A DNA stretch of 64,000 nucleotides, from the NCBI GenBank assembly GCA_011634665.1, contig WAEK01000001.1, positions 2,416,001 to 2,480,000 of the forward strand, read 5' to 3'. The position numbers were made by a program, and so were the translations under genes. This DNA comes from Mortierella sp. BCC40632. Its lineage: Eukaryota; Mortierellomycota; Mortierellomycetes; Mortierellales; Mortierellaceae. Shown here one piece after another: positions 1-10,804 of this stretch. Position 1 is the first letter of the stretch. Each line of letters opens with the position of its first letter. Under the pieces are notes generated by a model. It did not search any database. It was not told the DNA's origin and saw nothing but the letters and a program-made list of their open reading frames with translations.

Positions 1-1
1 T

Positions 2-2277
2 TCACCTCAGTATGCGGGACTAGCGCATCAGTTTACGCCAAGCCTTCTTCAATTCCCTTCAGGACATTCACCCGCAGCTTCGCCACTCTCTCCAGGAAGT
101 TACACGGGCGAAGATTACTTTTCGCTTCGAGTTCCATCTTCTGGCCCGGCATGTTCTCCCGGCATTACGTCAAAGATCAAATCACGTCCACGACCCTCTA
201 CTGTCGGGGCACGGATCTCACAGGGCGGCGGCGTCAAGGCCCTTTATGCACAGAGCCTTCCAAAGAGCAATCGTGCCTCAGTCGACTTGAAGTCAGAGTC
301 GGTGTCGGCGCTCCTGAGTCCTTCCTTACATACAGCTGCTGGTACAACCCCAGGCGTCGGGGCCGTCTCCCCAAAGATACCACCCATTCGGAAAAAGAAA
401 GCGACCAAAACGCTCTCTGCAGACCTGTCGGCTGCCATGGGCAATCGGGAGTTGAGTGTAGCCATGGATGCAATCGCGGCCCATTCTGCGCAAGGAGTTG
501 GCACGCCGATCCATGAAAACGGGCCTGCATTGACGCTTGCGGAGCGCCGAGCAGCCGCTGCTCAAAAGGGGGCTGCATCTACGCCATCGACCCCTGGTTC
601 ACTGATTCCGCCCAACCTTGGACTGGATTCACAGGCCCGACGCATTATTCTACCTCCGAATCGTACACCAGGTGCAGATATTGGACCATTGACCAGCCCA
701 GCTTTGCTTTCGACCTCAGCCTCGTCGCCTGCCCCGATCCAAATCGAGAGAATTATACGCAATTCATCTTCGCTGGCACGAACAGAAGAGCAGCAGCGAC
801 AACTGGACGAGATGATGGAGCGAGTTGACTTTGCAGATGTGACGGTGGCCGAGTTGAAGGAAATGCTTCGACAACGGGGTAAACATGGTGGAGGAAAGAA
901 GGCGGATTTGATTAAGCGGGTTCAAGCCTTGATCGAAGACAACCGGGCCAATCGGAATAACGGTGGGGTGGTCCGTACGCCAGGCAGCGCCGCCACTACG
1001 CCACAGCCTATTGGCTCTGCCGCGAATACGCTTCATCGTACGCTTGGCAACATGCATATCGGACCCACACCCATCCTATCCAACTTGGGATCCTCTCCCT
1101 CCAATCATCGCTTCACTCCATATACGGCGCCTCTGCTTTCACCAGGGGGGAACGGTCATGTTTTATTGAGTCCTGGAGCGACTGGGTCTACTGGAGTTTC
1201 TGGAGCGATTGGGAATGTGATCGGCTCGACTCCCAACACAATCCCTGGCCCTGCATGTAACAACATGGTCAGGAAGTCTAGCATGGCTCCCTCGGGTTCT
1301 CCTCGCATGGGCTCGATGTTGGGCTCCTCGGTCATCACCTCCAGTGGCACAGGTCAACAGAATCTCGGAGCAGGCGTGAACAAGACTTCACCGCCCCCTC
1401 ATCGAAGTCCCTCCAGAAGTAGCCATGGAAATAGTCTCAGTCCACAGACAAGTCCCAAAGGAAATCATGAGTTGGCTCAGGTGAACCATAACACTGCCGA
1501 TTCCGAGATGGAGACGGATCAGATCTATGCCGGGATGATGGTGAATGGTTCCAATGCGTCGACAGATCTCATGATGGGGTCAGAAAAGGGGGACTTGTTG
1601 ACGGCTTCGCTCAAGTCTCCTTTGGAAAAGTCTCTTTCTGTCAAATCGCCCTCGCCTACGCCCTCGTACATGTCTATCGGTACTCCAGGAAACAATGGAT
1701 TCCGACAGCAAAGTCCTTTGGCTCAGTCGATGACCTTGACCTCAGGCATGCTCCCCGGAGAGAGCCAGATTCCTCAAGTGGGTCATTCTGATATGAAACA
1801 AGTCGAGAATGGTAAGCAAAGAGAGCTGAAAATGTGTGTTTATCCAGATCAGTGGAAGACACGGGCACTGTATCATTCCACTGTTATTTACAGCGTGTTG
1901 TCCACCATTGCTATCACATGAAATTAGAATTCTTGACATTGTCTCCCGGATTAACAGATGGAGGTGTGTCCAAGGGCCTGTCTCTGAGCCAATTGCCCCT
2001 GCATGAGAATCCTACTCAGACCTTGCTCCAACCACTTCTCTCTCTTTCTGGAGAAGCAGATGGGTTCAAGCTTAAGGATCTGACTCAAATGCAGCATGTG
2101 CAACAGGATCAGCAGCAGCTTTTGGATTTTGATCCGATTGCAATGAGTGAATTCCACTCGCAGAGTGGGATTCCGACGGATGATTTGGATATGTTGCTTC
2201 TTGGAGCTTCGGGCGACTTGTCGTTCCCACCTACTTCGGATGCGGACTATTCAAGAGACGATGGGTTTATGTGGTAA
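2..2277 (+). CDS. SAP-domain protein, 5' partial
   Basis: The open frame is already running at base 2, so the gene begins before the window. Exons are 2-1811 and 1958-2277. The 146-bp intron has donor GGTAAG and acceptor TTAACAG, and the phase agrees (G|AT makes Asp). About 709 residues are visible. A SAP motif lies near visible residues 279-315 (VTVAELKEMLRQRGKHGGGK, then an ADLIKRVQ helix), followed by an Asn-rich linker. SAP motifs bind A/T-rich scaffold DNA, so a nuclear chromatin or transcription role is likely. The rest is low-complexity Ser/Pro/Thr/Gly with many SP and TP sites. The C-terminus is acidic and hydrophobic (DDLDMLLLGASGD, ending DDGFMW), which looks like a transactivation segment. 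The combination resembles a coactivator, but I recognise no specific orthologue. It converges on SCO1. Confidence 0.8.
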
Positions 2278-3116
2278 AAAAAATCAAAAGATTGAGCGAA
2301 AGGAGGGATTGTTCCCCTCCTTCACTTTTTTATTTTATTTTTTATTTTTATGCCCGGACCATTTGTTCTTTTGTGCAACACTTGTACTTTTTTTTTTTTT
2401 TGTCCCCTTATCCTATATATATATATATATATATTTTGACCCCTATGTAATGTATATAACTCGTTCCTTGTTGTTGATTCTTTGGTCCGATTTCCCTTCG
2501 CACCAATTGTACATACATTCCCCCTTTTCTTTTTTTTTTTTCATTTTCTTTTTTTTTTTTTTTTTCTCGTTCTTCTTTTTTTTTGCTCTTGCGTGTCTGC
2601 TACTTCTTTTGCTTTAACTTATGTCGCTTCCTTCCCCTCCGCTCCCCTCTCTCCTTTTTTCTTTTTCTTTTTTTTTTCCTCCAACGCTCGTGCCTCTCCT
2701 ATACTATCAACGTGTTCACGTCTAATAGAGGTTTAGAAAGTTTTCCTTGCTTCACTCTTGCTCTTGCTCGCTCTCGCAATCTACACTGTTATCTCTCTCC
2801 TTCTCTCCTTCTCTCTCTCACTCACTCACTCTCTCTCTCCTCTGTTCAACCCGAAAATTAAACTAACAAACAACAACAAAAAGAAAATGAAAGAATTTAC
2901 TTGATTCGTCAAGAGAGATTGTGTTTTGCTAGGCACTTTAGCAAAAAAAAAAAAAAAAATTGTTTTTTGTCTGTTTATTTTTTTTTATTTTTGGATAGAT
3001 GAAATATGGAGGGAGGAAAAAAAAAAAAAAAGATGCTCATGGGAAAAGTAACAAAGAACCAAGCAACAAGAAAAAAATAAAATAAAATAAAATAAACATA
3101 TGCATACATGGGTAAA

Positions 3117-3152
<36 letters not shown>

Positions 3153-3241
3153 TAGAAAAAGTGGACCAAACTCTTCAGCCTTGTTCAATTAGATCAATAA
3201 TTCTTTGGGATGAAGGATAAGGAAATAGAGGAGGAGGAAGT
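2278..3241. other. convergent intergenic region, T-rich then A-rich
   Basis: This stretch separates the 3' ends of the SAP-domain gene and SCO1. It holds a TA dinucleotide tract near 2415-2434, long T runs at 2390-2680, a CT-repeat block at 2790-2840 and A runs at 2943-2959 and about 3118-3150. Open frames here encode only Phe, Ser and Lys runs, and I see no gene. It probably contains both 3' UTRs and their polyadenylation signals. Confidence 0.6.
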
Positions 3242-4432
3242 TCATGCCTTTTGTTCTTGAGATGCCTGAGCTTGCCGAGGAGCCAACTCCTTGTTGATCT
3301 TTCCACCACCCTGAAGATAAGATCGGATATGATCCTTGACACTTTGTGAAACATGTTCTGCTGTATGGTCCTTGGAATAACAATCGACAAACTCGCCTTG
3401 AGGAGACATCAAATAAAAGAAAATGGAATGATCGACCAGGTAGTCCTCGCCTGGGTTCACCTTGGGAGGCTTGGAAAAGTAGACTCGGTAGGCCTTGGCC
3501 ACCTTGGCAATCTCATCCATGGATCCTGTCAATCCAATCAAGTCCTTGTGGAAGTCTAGTGAAATGATTCCCATGCCATGCAATAGACCAAATACAAAGT
3601 TAGGAAAGCAGGCCTATGATTGAAGACTTGGGGAGAAAAAAAAATGCAGCTCCGGTTTGCTCAACCAAGTAGCAGACTCCTTTTCTTGTTTTTTTTTTTT
3701 TACCTTTGACATATTCACGGACTTCGGAAACGGTATCGCGCTGTGGATCGCAGGTGATAAAGATGGGTGTGATCACGTCGCCAAACTCCGAGTCTGCGCC
3801 TACAACGAAATAGAATGCCAAAGCGGATAAAATCGATCGTTAGTGGAGAGGGTTCATTGCCAAAAGAAAAAGAAAAAGGAAAAAGAAAACGGATCGGATC
3901 AGTGCACTTACTGACTGCATCGAGGACCTCGGCCATCTTGTCGAGTTCCTCGGGGCAAATATCAGGACAGTTGGTGAATCCAAAGTAAATGAGCATGTAT
4001 CGTCCCTTGAAGTCCTCGCTGGTCGTTCGGACGCCATCCTGATCAATCAAGCTGAAAGGTCCACCAATCTTGGGCTTTCCATAGGTGATGTTTGCTCTTG
4101 CCAGGCGTGCCTCCTCAGCTATTAGAGGGAAGGAGAGAGAAGAGGATGGAACAGAGAGATGTCAAGGGAGGAGGAGGGAGGGAAACAAACGTGTAAGAGA
4201 TGAGTAACCCTGCTTCCTAAAATTTCAATTGCTTGCGCATATTTGACGAACAATTCAATTGGGGAGGCGCATCCCTCCTTACCGCGTGCAGCCTCGATCC
4301 TCAGCTTTTCCTGGCGGAAGTAATAAACAAGACCTGCACCTGTGGCCGAGAACACTGCAAGGGTCTTCCAGTTGAGCATCTACAAGGAGAAGAGAGTCGG
4401 GTTCAATATCCGGAAGAAGCTGTATGTCAAAG

Positions 4433-4480
<48 letters not shown>

Positions 4481-4686
4481 CAGCCTATTCAACATGAATG
4501 CCAGCTTCAACCTACACCAGCAGCACTCGTTGACTGAGCACGAGCTCCTTCGGGCTGGGCACTATAGAAGCGGCATGAGGAAAGAGTTTGTCCTCGGGTC
4601 TGTGCGAGCTGGGAGAGTGGTGTTGTGGCCTTTGAGACAGTAGCCGAAGGCCGAGCAACTCTAGCAAAAGCTGGTAATGTCGACAT
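3242..4686 (-). CDS. SCO1: SCO1-type copper chaperone for cytochrome c oxidase
   Basis: Delivers copper to the CuA site of cytochrome c oxidase subunit 2, anchored in the inner mitochondrial membrane and facing the intermembrane space. Five exons on the minus strand: 4516-4686, 4283-4379, 3912-4118, 3704-3799 and 3242-3555. All phases agree and give 294 aa, normal for the family. Exon 1 encodes a basic, Ser/Ala-rich mitochondrial presequence (MSTLPAFARVARPSATVSK). Exon 2 carries the membrane anchor (TLAVFSATGAGLVYYF). The thioredoxin-like domain follows, with copper ligands in CPDIC (Cys about 140 and 144) and the conserved His in LVDHS (about 233). The first intron contains a 44-base A run on the plus strand, read as T on the sense strand. 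SCO1 shares a 0.7-kb divergent promoter region with QCR2. Confidence 0.95.
4433..4476. repeat. A44 homopolymer inside SCO1 intron 1
   Basis: A run of 44 A on the plus strand, which is a T run in the SCO1 transcript about 50 bases before the 3' splice site of intron 1. It could act as an extended polypyrimidine tract. Length errors are likely in assembly. Confidence 0.9.
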
Positions 4687-5380
4687 TCATGTCAGTGATC
4701 TGAAAAAATATAAAAAAGGAAAGAGAGGCTGCATGGAAAGAGAGATCGGTGCATGGGCCATTTTGAGGAGGGAGGTGAGAACGGACCGTTGGAACGAGCA
4801 AGGGATCGGAGCATGGTGAATTTGGGTGGAAGCAAAGTGCGCAGAGTGTGGAAGCAAAGGAGAGTGGAACGCGACCGAGGAAATAAAAAAAAAAAAAAAA
4901 AAAAAAGTGAGAAGCGAAAATGACACGGAAAGAGGAGTGTGCAAGAGCGGATCGATGCAATGCGGATAGAATGCCGCCAAATAGGGAACTGCCGAAGGAG
5001 TAACGAGAAACCAAGCAGGCGAAGGCTGAGAGAGAAGGAGCAACAAAAAAAAAAAAAAAGGACAGGTACGCCAGAACCGGGATCTCTTAATTGCAAAGTC
5101 AGATCTATCCTACAAATGAAAAGGACTCTTATAGCGTAACCCCTCTAAAACGAAATAAAGGACAGACGTCACCGAATTTGATATGGTCGCGCTCGGACTT
5201 TTTTTTTTTTTTTTCGTCTCGCACACACACACCCGTCGGAGGGCACAGGCTCGGACAAAGCGAAAGTCTCCTCCTCTGATCTGATTTTTCTTGATTTGAA
5301 TCGAGGCCAATCATCGCATCTCAATCTTTCTCTCTTCCCGAACTCCCCTCACCAACCCCCCTCCTCACATCCATCTCATC
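4687..5380. promoter_or_regulatory. divergent promoter region, SCO1 / QCR2
   Basis: About 0.7 kb between the start codons of two divergently transcribed respiratory-chain genes. A CCAAT box lies at 5307-5311, about 70 bases before the QCR2 ATG. CCAAT is the site of the fungal Hap2/3/5 complex, a known activator of respiratory genes. A pyrimidine-rich leader runs into the QCR2 start. A runs lie at 4886-4906 and 5046-5059. Shared regulation is inference from the arrangement. Confidence 0.55.
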
Positions 5381-5844
5381 ATGATGTCCATCGCGGCTGC
5401 CCGCACCAAGACCATCAGCTTGGTCCCCACCATCCTCAAGGCTGGATTCGCCACTGCCGTCTCAAAGACCAGCAACGGAGTCGCCGTCGCTGCCATCAAC
5501 GAGGAGGCCCCCACCGCCTCGGTCTCGCTCGTCATCAACGCTGGCTCCCGTTTCGATGCTGGCGACAAGGCCGGCATTGCTCACTTTGCCAAGAACTTTG
5601 GATTCAAGGTAATCATCTTTTCACCATCCCACGACCATGGACCTTTTTTTTTTTCTTTTTTTTCTTTTTCCTGCCTTCTCTCCTTCTCTTTCCCCCCTAT
5701 CGGAACGCCAAAGCATGTTGTGCAGGAACCGGAAAACAATAGTGTCACGGAAGAGCCGGGACAAGGTTTTTCTACCAATTCGACCTCCGTAGAAGTCACT
5801 CTGGGGAAAGAGGAGAACCTCTCTACCCCTCTGCCCTTTCCTCC

Positions 5845-5876
<32 letters not shown>

Positions 5877-6133
5877 GGGTCGCGAGTCAATCTATCAAGC
5901 CTGGAAGCAGCGTGTTCCCGAGACAGACGACTGGTCACTCTTATTCGACAAAGACGGAGAGAGAGCGTGTCTTCCGACATCTCTTTGATGACGCGATCTT
6001 TTACGCGTCGGAAACGAGCTATCAACAATCCAGTATCCTTTTTGACATAACAATGGCTCATCACCCGTGCCCTTTTATGAGAGGGATGAAGAGGCGTCAA
6101 AACCGGCGGACCCAGCTCTATGCTTGCACCTGC

Positions 6134-6170
<37 letters not shown>

Positions 6171-6623
6171 CCAGGATATTGGAAATATGACTAATGGCCC
6201 TCATTCTACGGTTTCTATACCGATGACTGAATCTGCTTACTAGAACACTGACAAGCGCTCCGCTTTCCGCATTGCTCGCGAGACCGAGCTCGTCGGTGGT
6301 GTTCTCTCCTCCAACCTCAGCCGTGAGACCATCTCCTTCACTGCCGAGTGCTTGAAGGAGGACGTGTACGTGCAATTGCTTTCTCTCTCTCTTTCTCTTC
6401 ACGGTTGAAGGACTAGGAATGTCCATCGTCCTCTCGAATATATTTGCTGACCTCTGTCTTCGTCTTTTTCTTCTTTTGTACTTCATGCTTGTCGACCTGA
6501 ATCCTTCTTCACTATTGCACATCACGAATACGACAAATATCATGTCCATGGGGTTGACGGAAACGCATTGCATGACATTTGATGGCATGATTACATCCGC
6601 CTATTTGCTTTGCTTTCATTCCC

Positions 6624-6661
<38 letters not shown>

Positions 6662-7750
6662 TACCACTTGACAGCCCATACTTTGTCGAGGTCTTCAGCA
6701 ACATTGTCTCGGGAACCAAGTACGCTGAGCACGAGTTCCCCGCTGTTGCCAACACCGTTGCTGCTGACTGCACCGCTGCTGAGGCCTCTCCCGAGGTCGC
6801 CGTTGTCGAGGCTCTTCACAACGCTGCCTTCCGCAACGGACTTGGCAACTCTCTCTATGCTGCCTCTTACAGCGACATCTCGACTGCTGACCTTAAGAAG
6901 TTTGCTGCCGATAACTATGTTGCCAACAAGATTGCTCTTGTTGCCACCGGAGTGAGCCAGGAAAAGTTGAAAGAGTTGGTCAGCTCGGCCTTTGCTGATG
7001 TTGCTGTCGGATCGGCTGCCAAGCCCGCTGCCACCAAGTACTTTGGTGGTGATGCCCGTCTTGGTGCCCACACCGATTTGGGCCATGTCGCTGTTGCCTT
7101 TGAGGGTGCTGCTGCTGGTACTCAGGAGTTCTACACTGCTCAGGTCCTCCGTGCTTTGCTCGGAGGTGACCGCTTCGTTAAGTGGTCCACCTCAGGTGCC
7201 TCTCCCCTCTCTGCTGTTGCCAACCAGATCGGCAACGATGCCAAGATCTCTGCCTTCAACTTTGGTTACTCGGATGCTGGTCTCTTTGGTATCTACGCAC
7301 AGGCCGAGCACCAGGATGTTGCCCAGGCCGCCAAGTCTGCCGTTGACTCATTGAAGGCTGCTGCCAAGTCGGTCTCTGCAGATGATTTCAAGCGTGCCTT
7401 GTCCCAGGCCAAGTTCGAGGCTGCCTCTCGTTACGAGTCGCGTGCTTCGACCGCAGATGCTCTTGTTGCTGAGGCCTTCCAGGGCCACAAGAAGACTGGT
7501 GCTGAGGTTGTTGCTGCTCTTGAGAAGGTTCAGGCCTCGGATGTCTCCAATGTAAGTGTTGTACTATTCTATTTAGAAAAGGACGCGAAAATGACCAGTC
7601 TATCTAGTGGTGTGGGAGTAGTATCAGTTGCTGACCCCTTCCCTCTCTTGAAAATATTAATAGTTCGCCGCCAAGTTGTTGAAGAGCAAGCCCACGACAG
7701 TTGTTCTTGGAAAGACCTCGGAGCTCCCCTACGCCGATGCCCTCTTCTAA
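5381..7750 (+). CDS. QCR2: Cytochrome b-c1 complex core subunit 2
   Basis: Core subunit of respiratory complex III on the matrix side of the inner mitochondrial membrane, of the M16 processing-peptidase fold. Exons are 5381-5608, 6244-6365, 6675-7551 and 7664-7750; phases agree and give 437 aa. The N-terminus is a mitochondrial targeting segment (MMSIAAARTKTISLVPTILK). The zinc motif HxxEH of active M16 peptidases is degenerate (AGIAHFAKNFGFK), as expected of the inactive core 2 subunit. A run of M16-like sequence follows (for example LVGGVLSSNLSRETISFTAE) and the protein ends in LPYADALF. A second ATG lies three bases downstream of the first. Intron 1 is 635 bp with CT repeats and an A run, and intron 2 carries an ATT microsatellite. 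It is divergent from SCO1 and convergent with RPL5. Confidence 0.93.
6627..6662. repeat. ATT trinucleotide microsatellite in QCR2 intron 2
   Basis: Roughly twelve ATT units lie just before the 3' splice site at 6674. Read through, they would encode a Tyr run, but the exon begins at 6675, so they are intronic. Confidence 0.85.
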
Positions 7751-8603
7751 AAAAAATCAATCAACCAATCAATCAATCAATCAACCAATATCAATGGCTT
7801 CATTGTCGAACCAAAAAAAAAAAGAAAGAAAGAAAAAAAAATGAACACCATCCCAATCCGTAACTCTTTACATAGAACCCAACATGTCCCTCTTTTTTCT
7901 CTTTAAACACGATGATTTTTTTTTTCTTTTCTTTATTTTTACCTCTCCTCTCTGTGCACCTCAAAAAAACATTCCTCCGCATGGTGTAAAAAGGATTTCA
8001 TTTTTGTCCTCTTCTCTCTCTCAAAGGGCTACATCGTTCTCTTTGTTGTAAAACTCTCCAATGACTTGGATCCTTTTTTTTTTTTTTTCCCTCCTCTTCT
8101 CCTCCGCACTTTCGCACTCACCACCCACACGCAAACAAGACCCTTTTTTTTTTTTTCCGAACGAATTATCCAACATACTTCTGCATTGTCTGCTATGATG
8201 AACTTTTTATGGAAAAAAAAAAAAACCCTCTCCCAAAGATGGACAAAATATCAAAAAAAAAAAAAGTCAGGAGGTGGAGGTGAGAGAGAATCGACGGTTT
8301 CTGATTTACCTCAAAAATATCGAGTTCTCAGCTGTTATTAGATGGAAATTATGCCATGTCAAAAAGGCGGGAATGGACATTTTTTTTGGTTTTTTTTTTT
8401 TTTTTTGTTCAAGCATTAAAGAATTTGACATAAAAAAAAAAAAGAGAGAGATCGTATTTGTTTTGTATGGGGGCTAAAACATGTATTTGGTTTGAAATCC
8501 AACAGGGAGCAAAGATTCAACCGGAGCATAGAGTCTTTTGACTGAACAAGCCAACAAGAGTTTACAACTACTAGCCAATAGAGAAAAATCAAAAGCGCTA
8601 CAT
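7751..8603. other. convergent intergenic region, QCR2 / RPL5
   Basis: Holds a short CAAT repeat just after the QCR2 stop, then alternating T and A runs near 7917, 8067, 8143, 8211 and 8390. Frames crossing it encode only homopolymer-derived peptides. Expected to contain the two 3' UTRs; no gene seen. Confidence 0.55.
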
Positions 8604-10569
8604 TTAAGCAGAGTTCTTGGCGTTGAAGGCCTTGAGCTTCTGCTGGACCTTGTTCTTTCTCTGCTTGTAGTTGAGAGCCTTCTTGCGGTAGGTGGTCTTC
8701 TGGCCAGCAGTGGGCTTCTTCTTCTCGGTGGGGACGTGAACGGGGTTCTCACGGATGGCGCTGTGGGCCTCCTGGTACATCTCCTCAACATCATCGGGCT
8801 CGACACCGGCGGCCAAGAACTTGGAGAACTGCTTCTTGTACTTCTCGTCATCCTCCTCCTCAAGGTAACGCATGTAGTCGGCAACGTGACCACCATAGAT
8901 GTACGAGCGGAGGACCTCAGCATCGAGCTCCTTGGCCTCAGCATCGTAACCGGGGAAGCGGTTCTCACCGTGGGGGATGAAGACACCACCATCGGAGGCT
9001 CCCTTCATGGCAGCAAAGACACGGGAACCAGTCGAGGTGCGCTTAAGACCGACATCCAAGAAGCACTTGAAGGGGCGGGGAGCATCCTCAGCGGCCTCGG
9101 TCATCGAGATGGTGCCATCGGGCTCGGAGACACCCTCGTACTTGTCAGCAAGACCGAGCTTGGTCAAGACACGGCGAGCGACAAGGAGACCAGTGCAGTA
9201 AGCAGCAGCCCAGTTGGTCAAACCACCCTTGACTCCGTACTTGGGGAGCTCGTGAGCGTAAGCAGCGGCAAGAACAAAGTCACCCTGGAGCTTGGCGTAG
9301 ACAACCTGGCAGACGATGTCAGAGTTGGTGAAGCGGACAACAAGGCGGTACTTGGGCGAGTTGTACTTGTTCTTGGCCTGGACGACAAGACGCTTGCGAG
9401 CGTAGTAGTCGGTCTTACCCTCTATTCGAATCGATAATTGAGCACGATATTGACATTAGTCTCTTTTTTTCTTTTTTCTTTTCCCGGGGGTGAAGTTGAC
9501 GAGTTGAATATCCACGTCAAAAAAGGCAAAAAGGAAAAGGAACCCGTCGAATATCTCTTTCTCTTTGATGCGTTCAGATAGGAGCGAAAGACAATGCTGT
9601 GTAATCCCCATACCAACCAGGCGCCAACCCGGATAAGTGTCGGGTGAACTATGTAATCATCATCTGCATCAAAAGAGAATATTCTCTGGTTCCTGTTCCC
9701 GCCCTTTTTTTTTCCTTTTTTCTTTTTCTTCAGTGTCCATGGTTCAAGATGATTGAAGATCCAAAGGTCCTGTCTTGGAACTCTGTTGGGCGAATTGCTA
9801 GAGCTCTGATGCTTACCTCTGCGTCTGCGGTACTTGACCTGGAAACGCTTGTAGTAAGCCTTGTTCTTGACGAGCTTGACGAAAGGCTATAAACCATTGA
9901 TTTGACCAAGAGTAAAGAGGAGAAATAGTCAGACATCAAAGTGATGACCTTCCTTTTGAGCTGAGGGTCCTGTATGTGTAGGAGGGTGGGGGGAGAGAGT
10001 AGCCTCAAAAATCCCGTCGTTTCTCACTACTCCACTGGAATGGATCTCATGATCAAGTCGAGTGACACTTGAACTGATCGGTCCAACTGAACATCAAGTC
10101 CAACGCCCCTCCATTGCAAAGACTGAGTACCGATCACCAGCAAAAGAAAAAAGGGTCGTGGCAAACTCCTTTCGCTCCTCAGTTGGGTAGTTTGGCTTCC
10201 GATTTGGATGTCGACCAAAAGAGGAATGGAGAGTGCAGAGAATGATCCTGGCTCTTACACGCCCTATGCGCGAGTGAATGTATGTTGACCCATGTCTGCT
10301 ACAGAATGAGTACTGCCCACTTGCTGGATGGCGAAAAAGAAAAGGACACTGACACGGCCGGGTTGGTCGAGTCTTCTTGCCAAATCGATAACTAGCACCA
10401 AGGGTGAATGGTGTAGATAGTTGTTGGATAGATAGATGGGAGTGCTGAAATGGGTTGATCTCTGAATGGATGGATGTGTCCTTGGTATCGATCGATCCAT
10501 CCTCTACTACTATCTCCCTCTTTTGATTATTATTATTATTTTTCTTCCTCCGAACAGAGGTCGTACCAT
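8604..10569 (-). CDS. RPL5: 60S ribosomal protein L5 (uL18)
   Basis: Large-subunit ribosomal protein that carries 5S rRNA to the ribosome as part of the 5S RNP. Exon 3 is 8604-9421 and exon 2 is 9817-9886 (CCT TTC GTC AAG onward, [16 protein letters not shown]). Exon 1 is inferred to be a lone ATG at 10567-10569 followed by donor GTACGA, giving 296 aa starting MPFVK, the expected length and start. Conserved blocks include [25 protein letters not shown] and [12 protein letters not shown], with a basic C-terminus. The first intron would be about 680 bp; the ATG-only exon is the least certain part. Intron 2 holds a C/D snoRNA. A TATA-like element (TTTATAAGG on the minus strand, near 10617-10625) lies about 50 bases upstream of the ATG. 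Divergent from PAM18 across about 235 bp. Confidence 0.93.
9572..9668 (-). ncRNA. C/D box snoRNA in RPL5 intron 2 (SNORD21-like)
   Basis: In the RPL5 sense orientation, box C ATGATGA is at 9663-9657 and box D CTGA at 9577-9574. Outside the boxes, 9666-9677 pairs with 9561-9571 in an 11-bp terminal stem with one bulged A (GATGC/GCATC closest to the boxes). This box, spacing and stem arrangement is diagnostic of C/D snoRNAs. The 15 bases directly upstream of box D (GUCUUUCGCUCCUAU) are complementary, with one G-U pair, to the conserved 25S/28S stretch AUAGGGGCGAAAGAC. The box D plus five rule predicts 2'-O-methylation of a G in that stretch. Vertebrate RPL5 also hosts a C/D snoRNA, SNORD21, acting in the same part of 28S, so homology is plausible. 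The rRNA stretch and SNORD21 facts are from memory. Confidence 0.78.
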
Positions 10570-10804
10570 GGTGTGAAACTGCTAAGAAAGAGAGTGAACA
10601 AAATTCACTCGAGGTGGCCTTATAAAAAATTAGGACCAACCAGGCCTGAGAGCAAATCGATGTGCTGCATTTGCGATCGGGATTCTTTTCCAGTACGTTT
10701 TTTTTTTTTTTTTGAGAGGTTGGGTGTCTCCACAAACGGAGACAGTTAAAGCGGATCAGCCTCCTATCCGCTCTCGGCATCCGTCCATCAAACCACTACA
10801 CAAA
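10570..10804. promoter_or_regulatory. compact divergent promoter, RPL5 / PAM18
   Basis: Only about 235 bp separate the inferred start codons of RPL5 (minus) and PAM18 (plus). It contains a TATA-like TTATAAAA at 10619-10626 on the plus strand, which reads as TATAA on the RPL5 side, and a T run at 10699-10714. Both neighbouring genes appear to start with an ATG directly followed by GTAC. Confidence 0.5.

Noticed and set aside
5609..6190. open frame continuing QCR2 exon 1 into intron 1
   Set aside because: The extension is low complexity (Ser/Leu and Lys runs), and splicing to 6244 restores conserved QCR2 sequence.
8538..9437. 299-codon plus-strand open frame
   Set aside because: Exactly antisense to RPL5 exon 3. 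It arises from biased codon use in a highly expressed gene.
9939..10076. second C/D snoRNA candidate on the plus strand within RPL5 intron 1 (GTGATGA ... CTGA)
   Set aside because: Boxes are about 130 bases apart, on the wrong strand for the host transcript, and lack a terminal stem.
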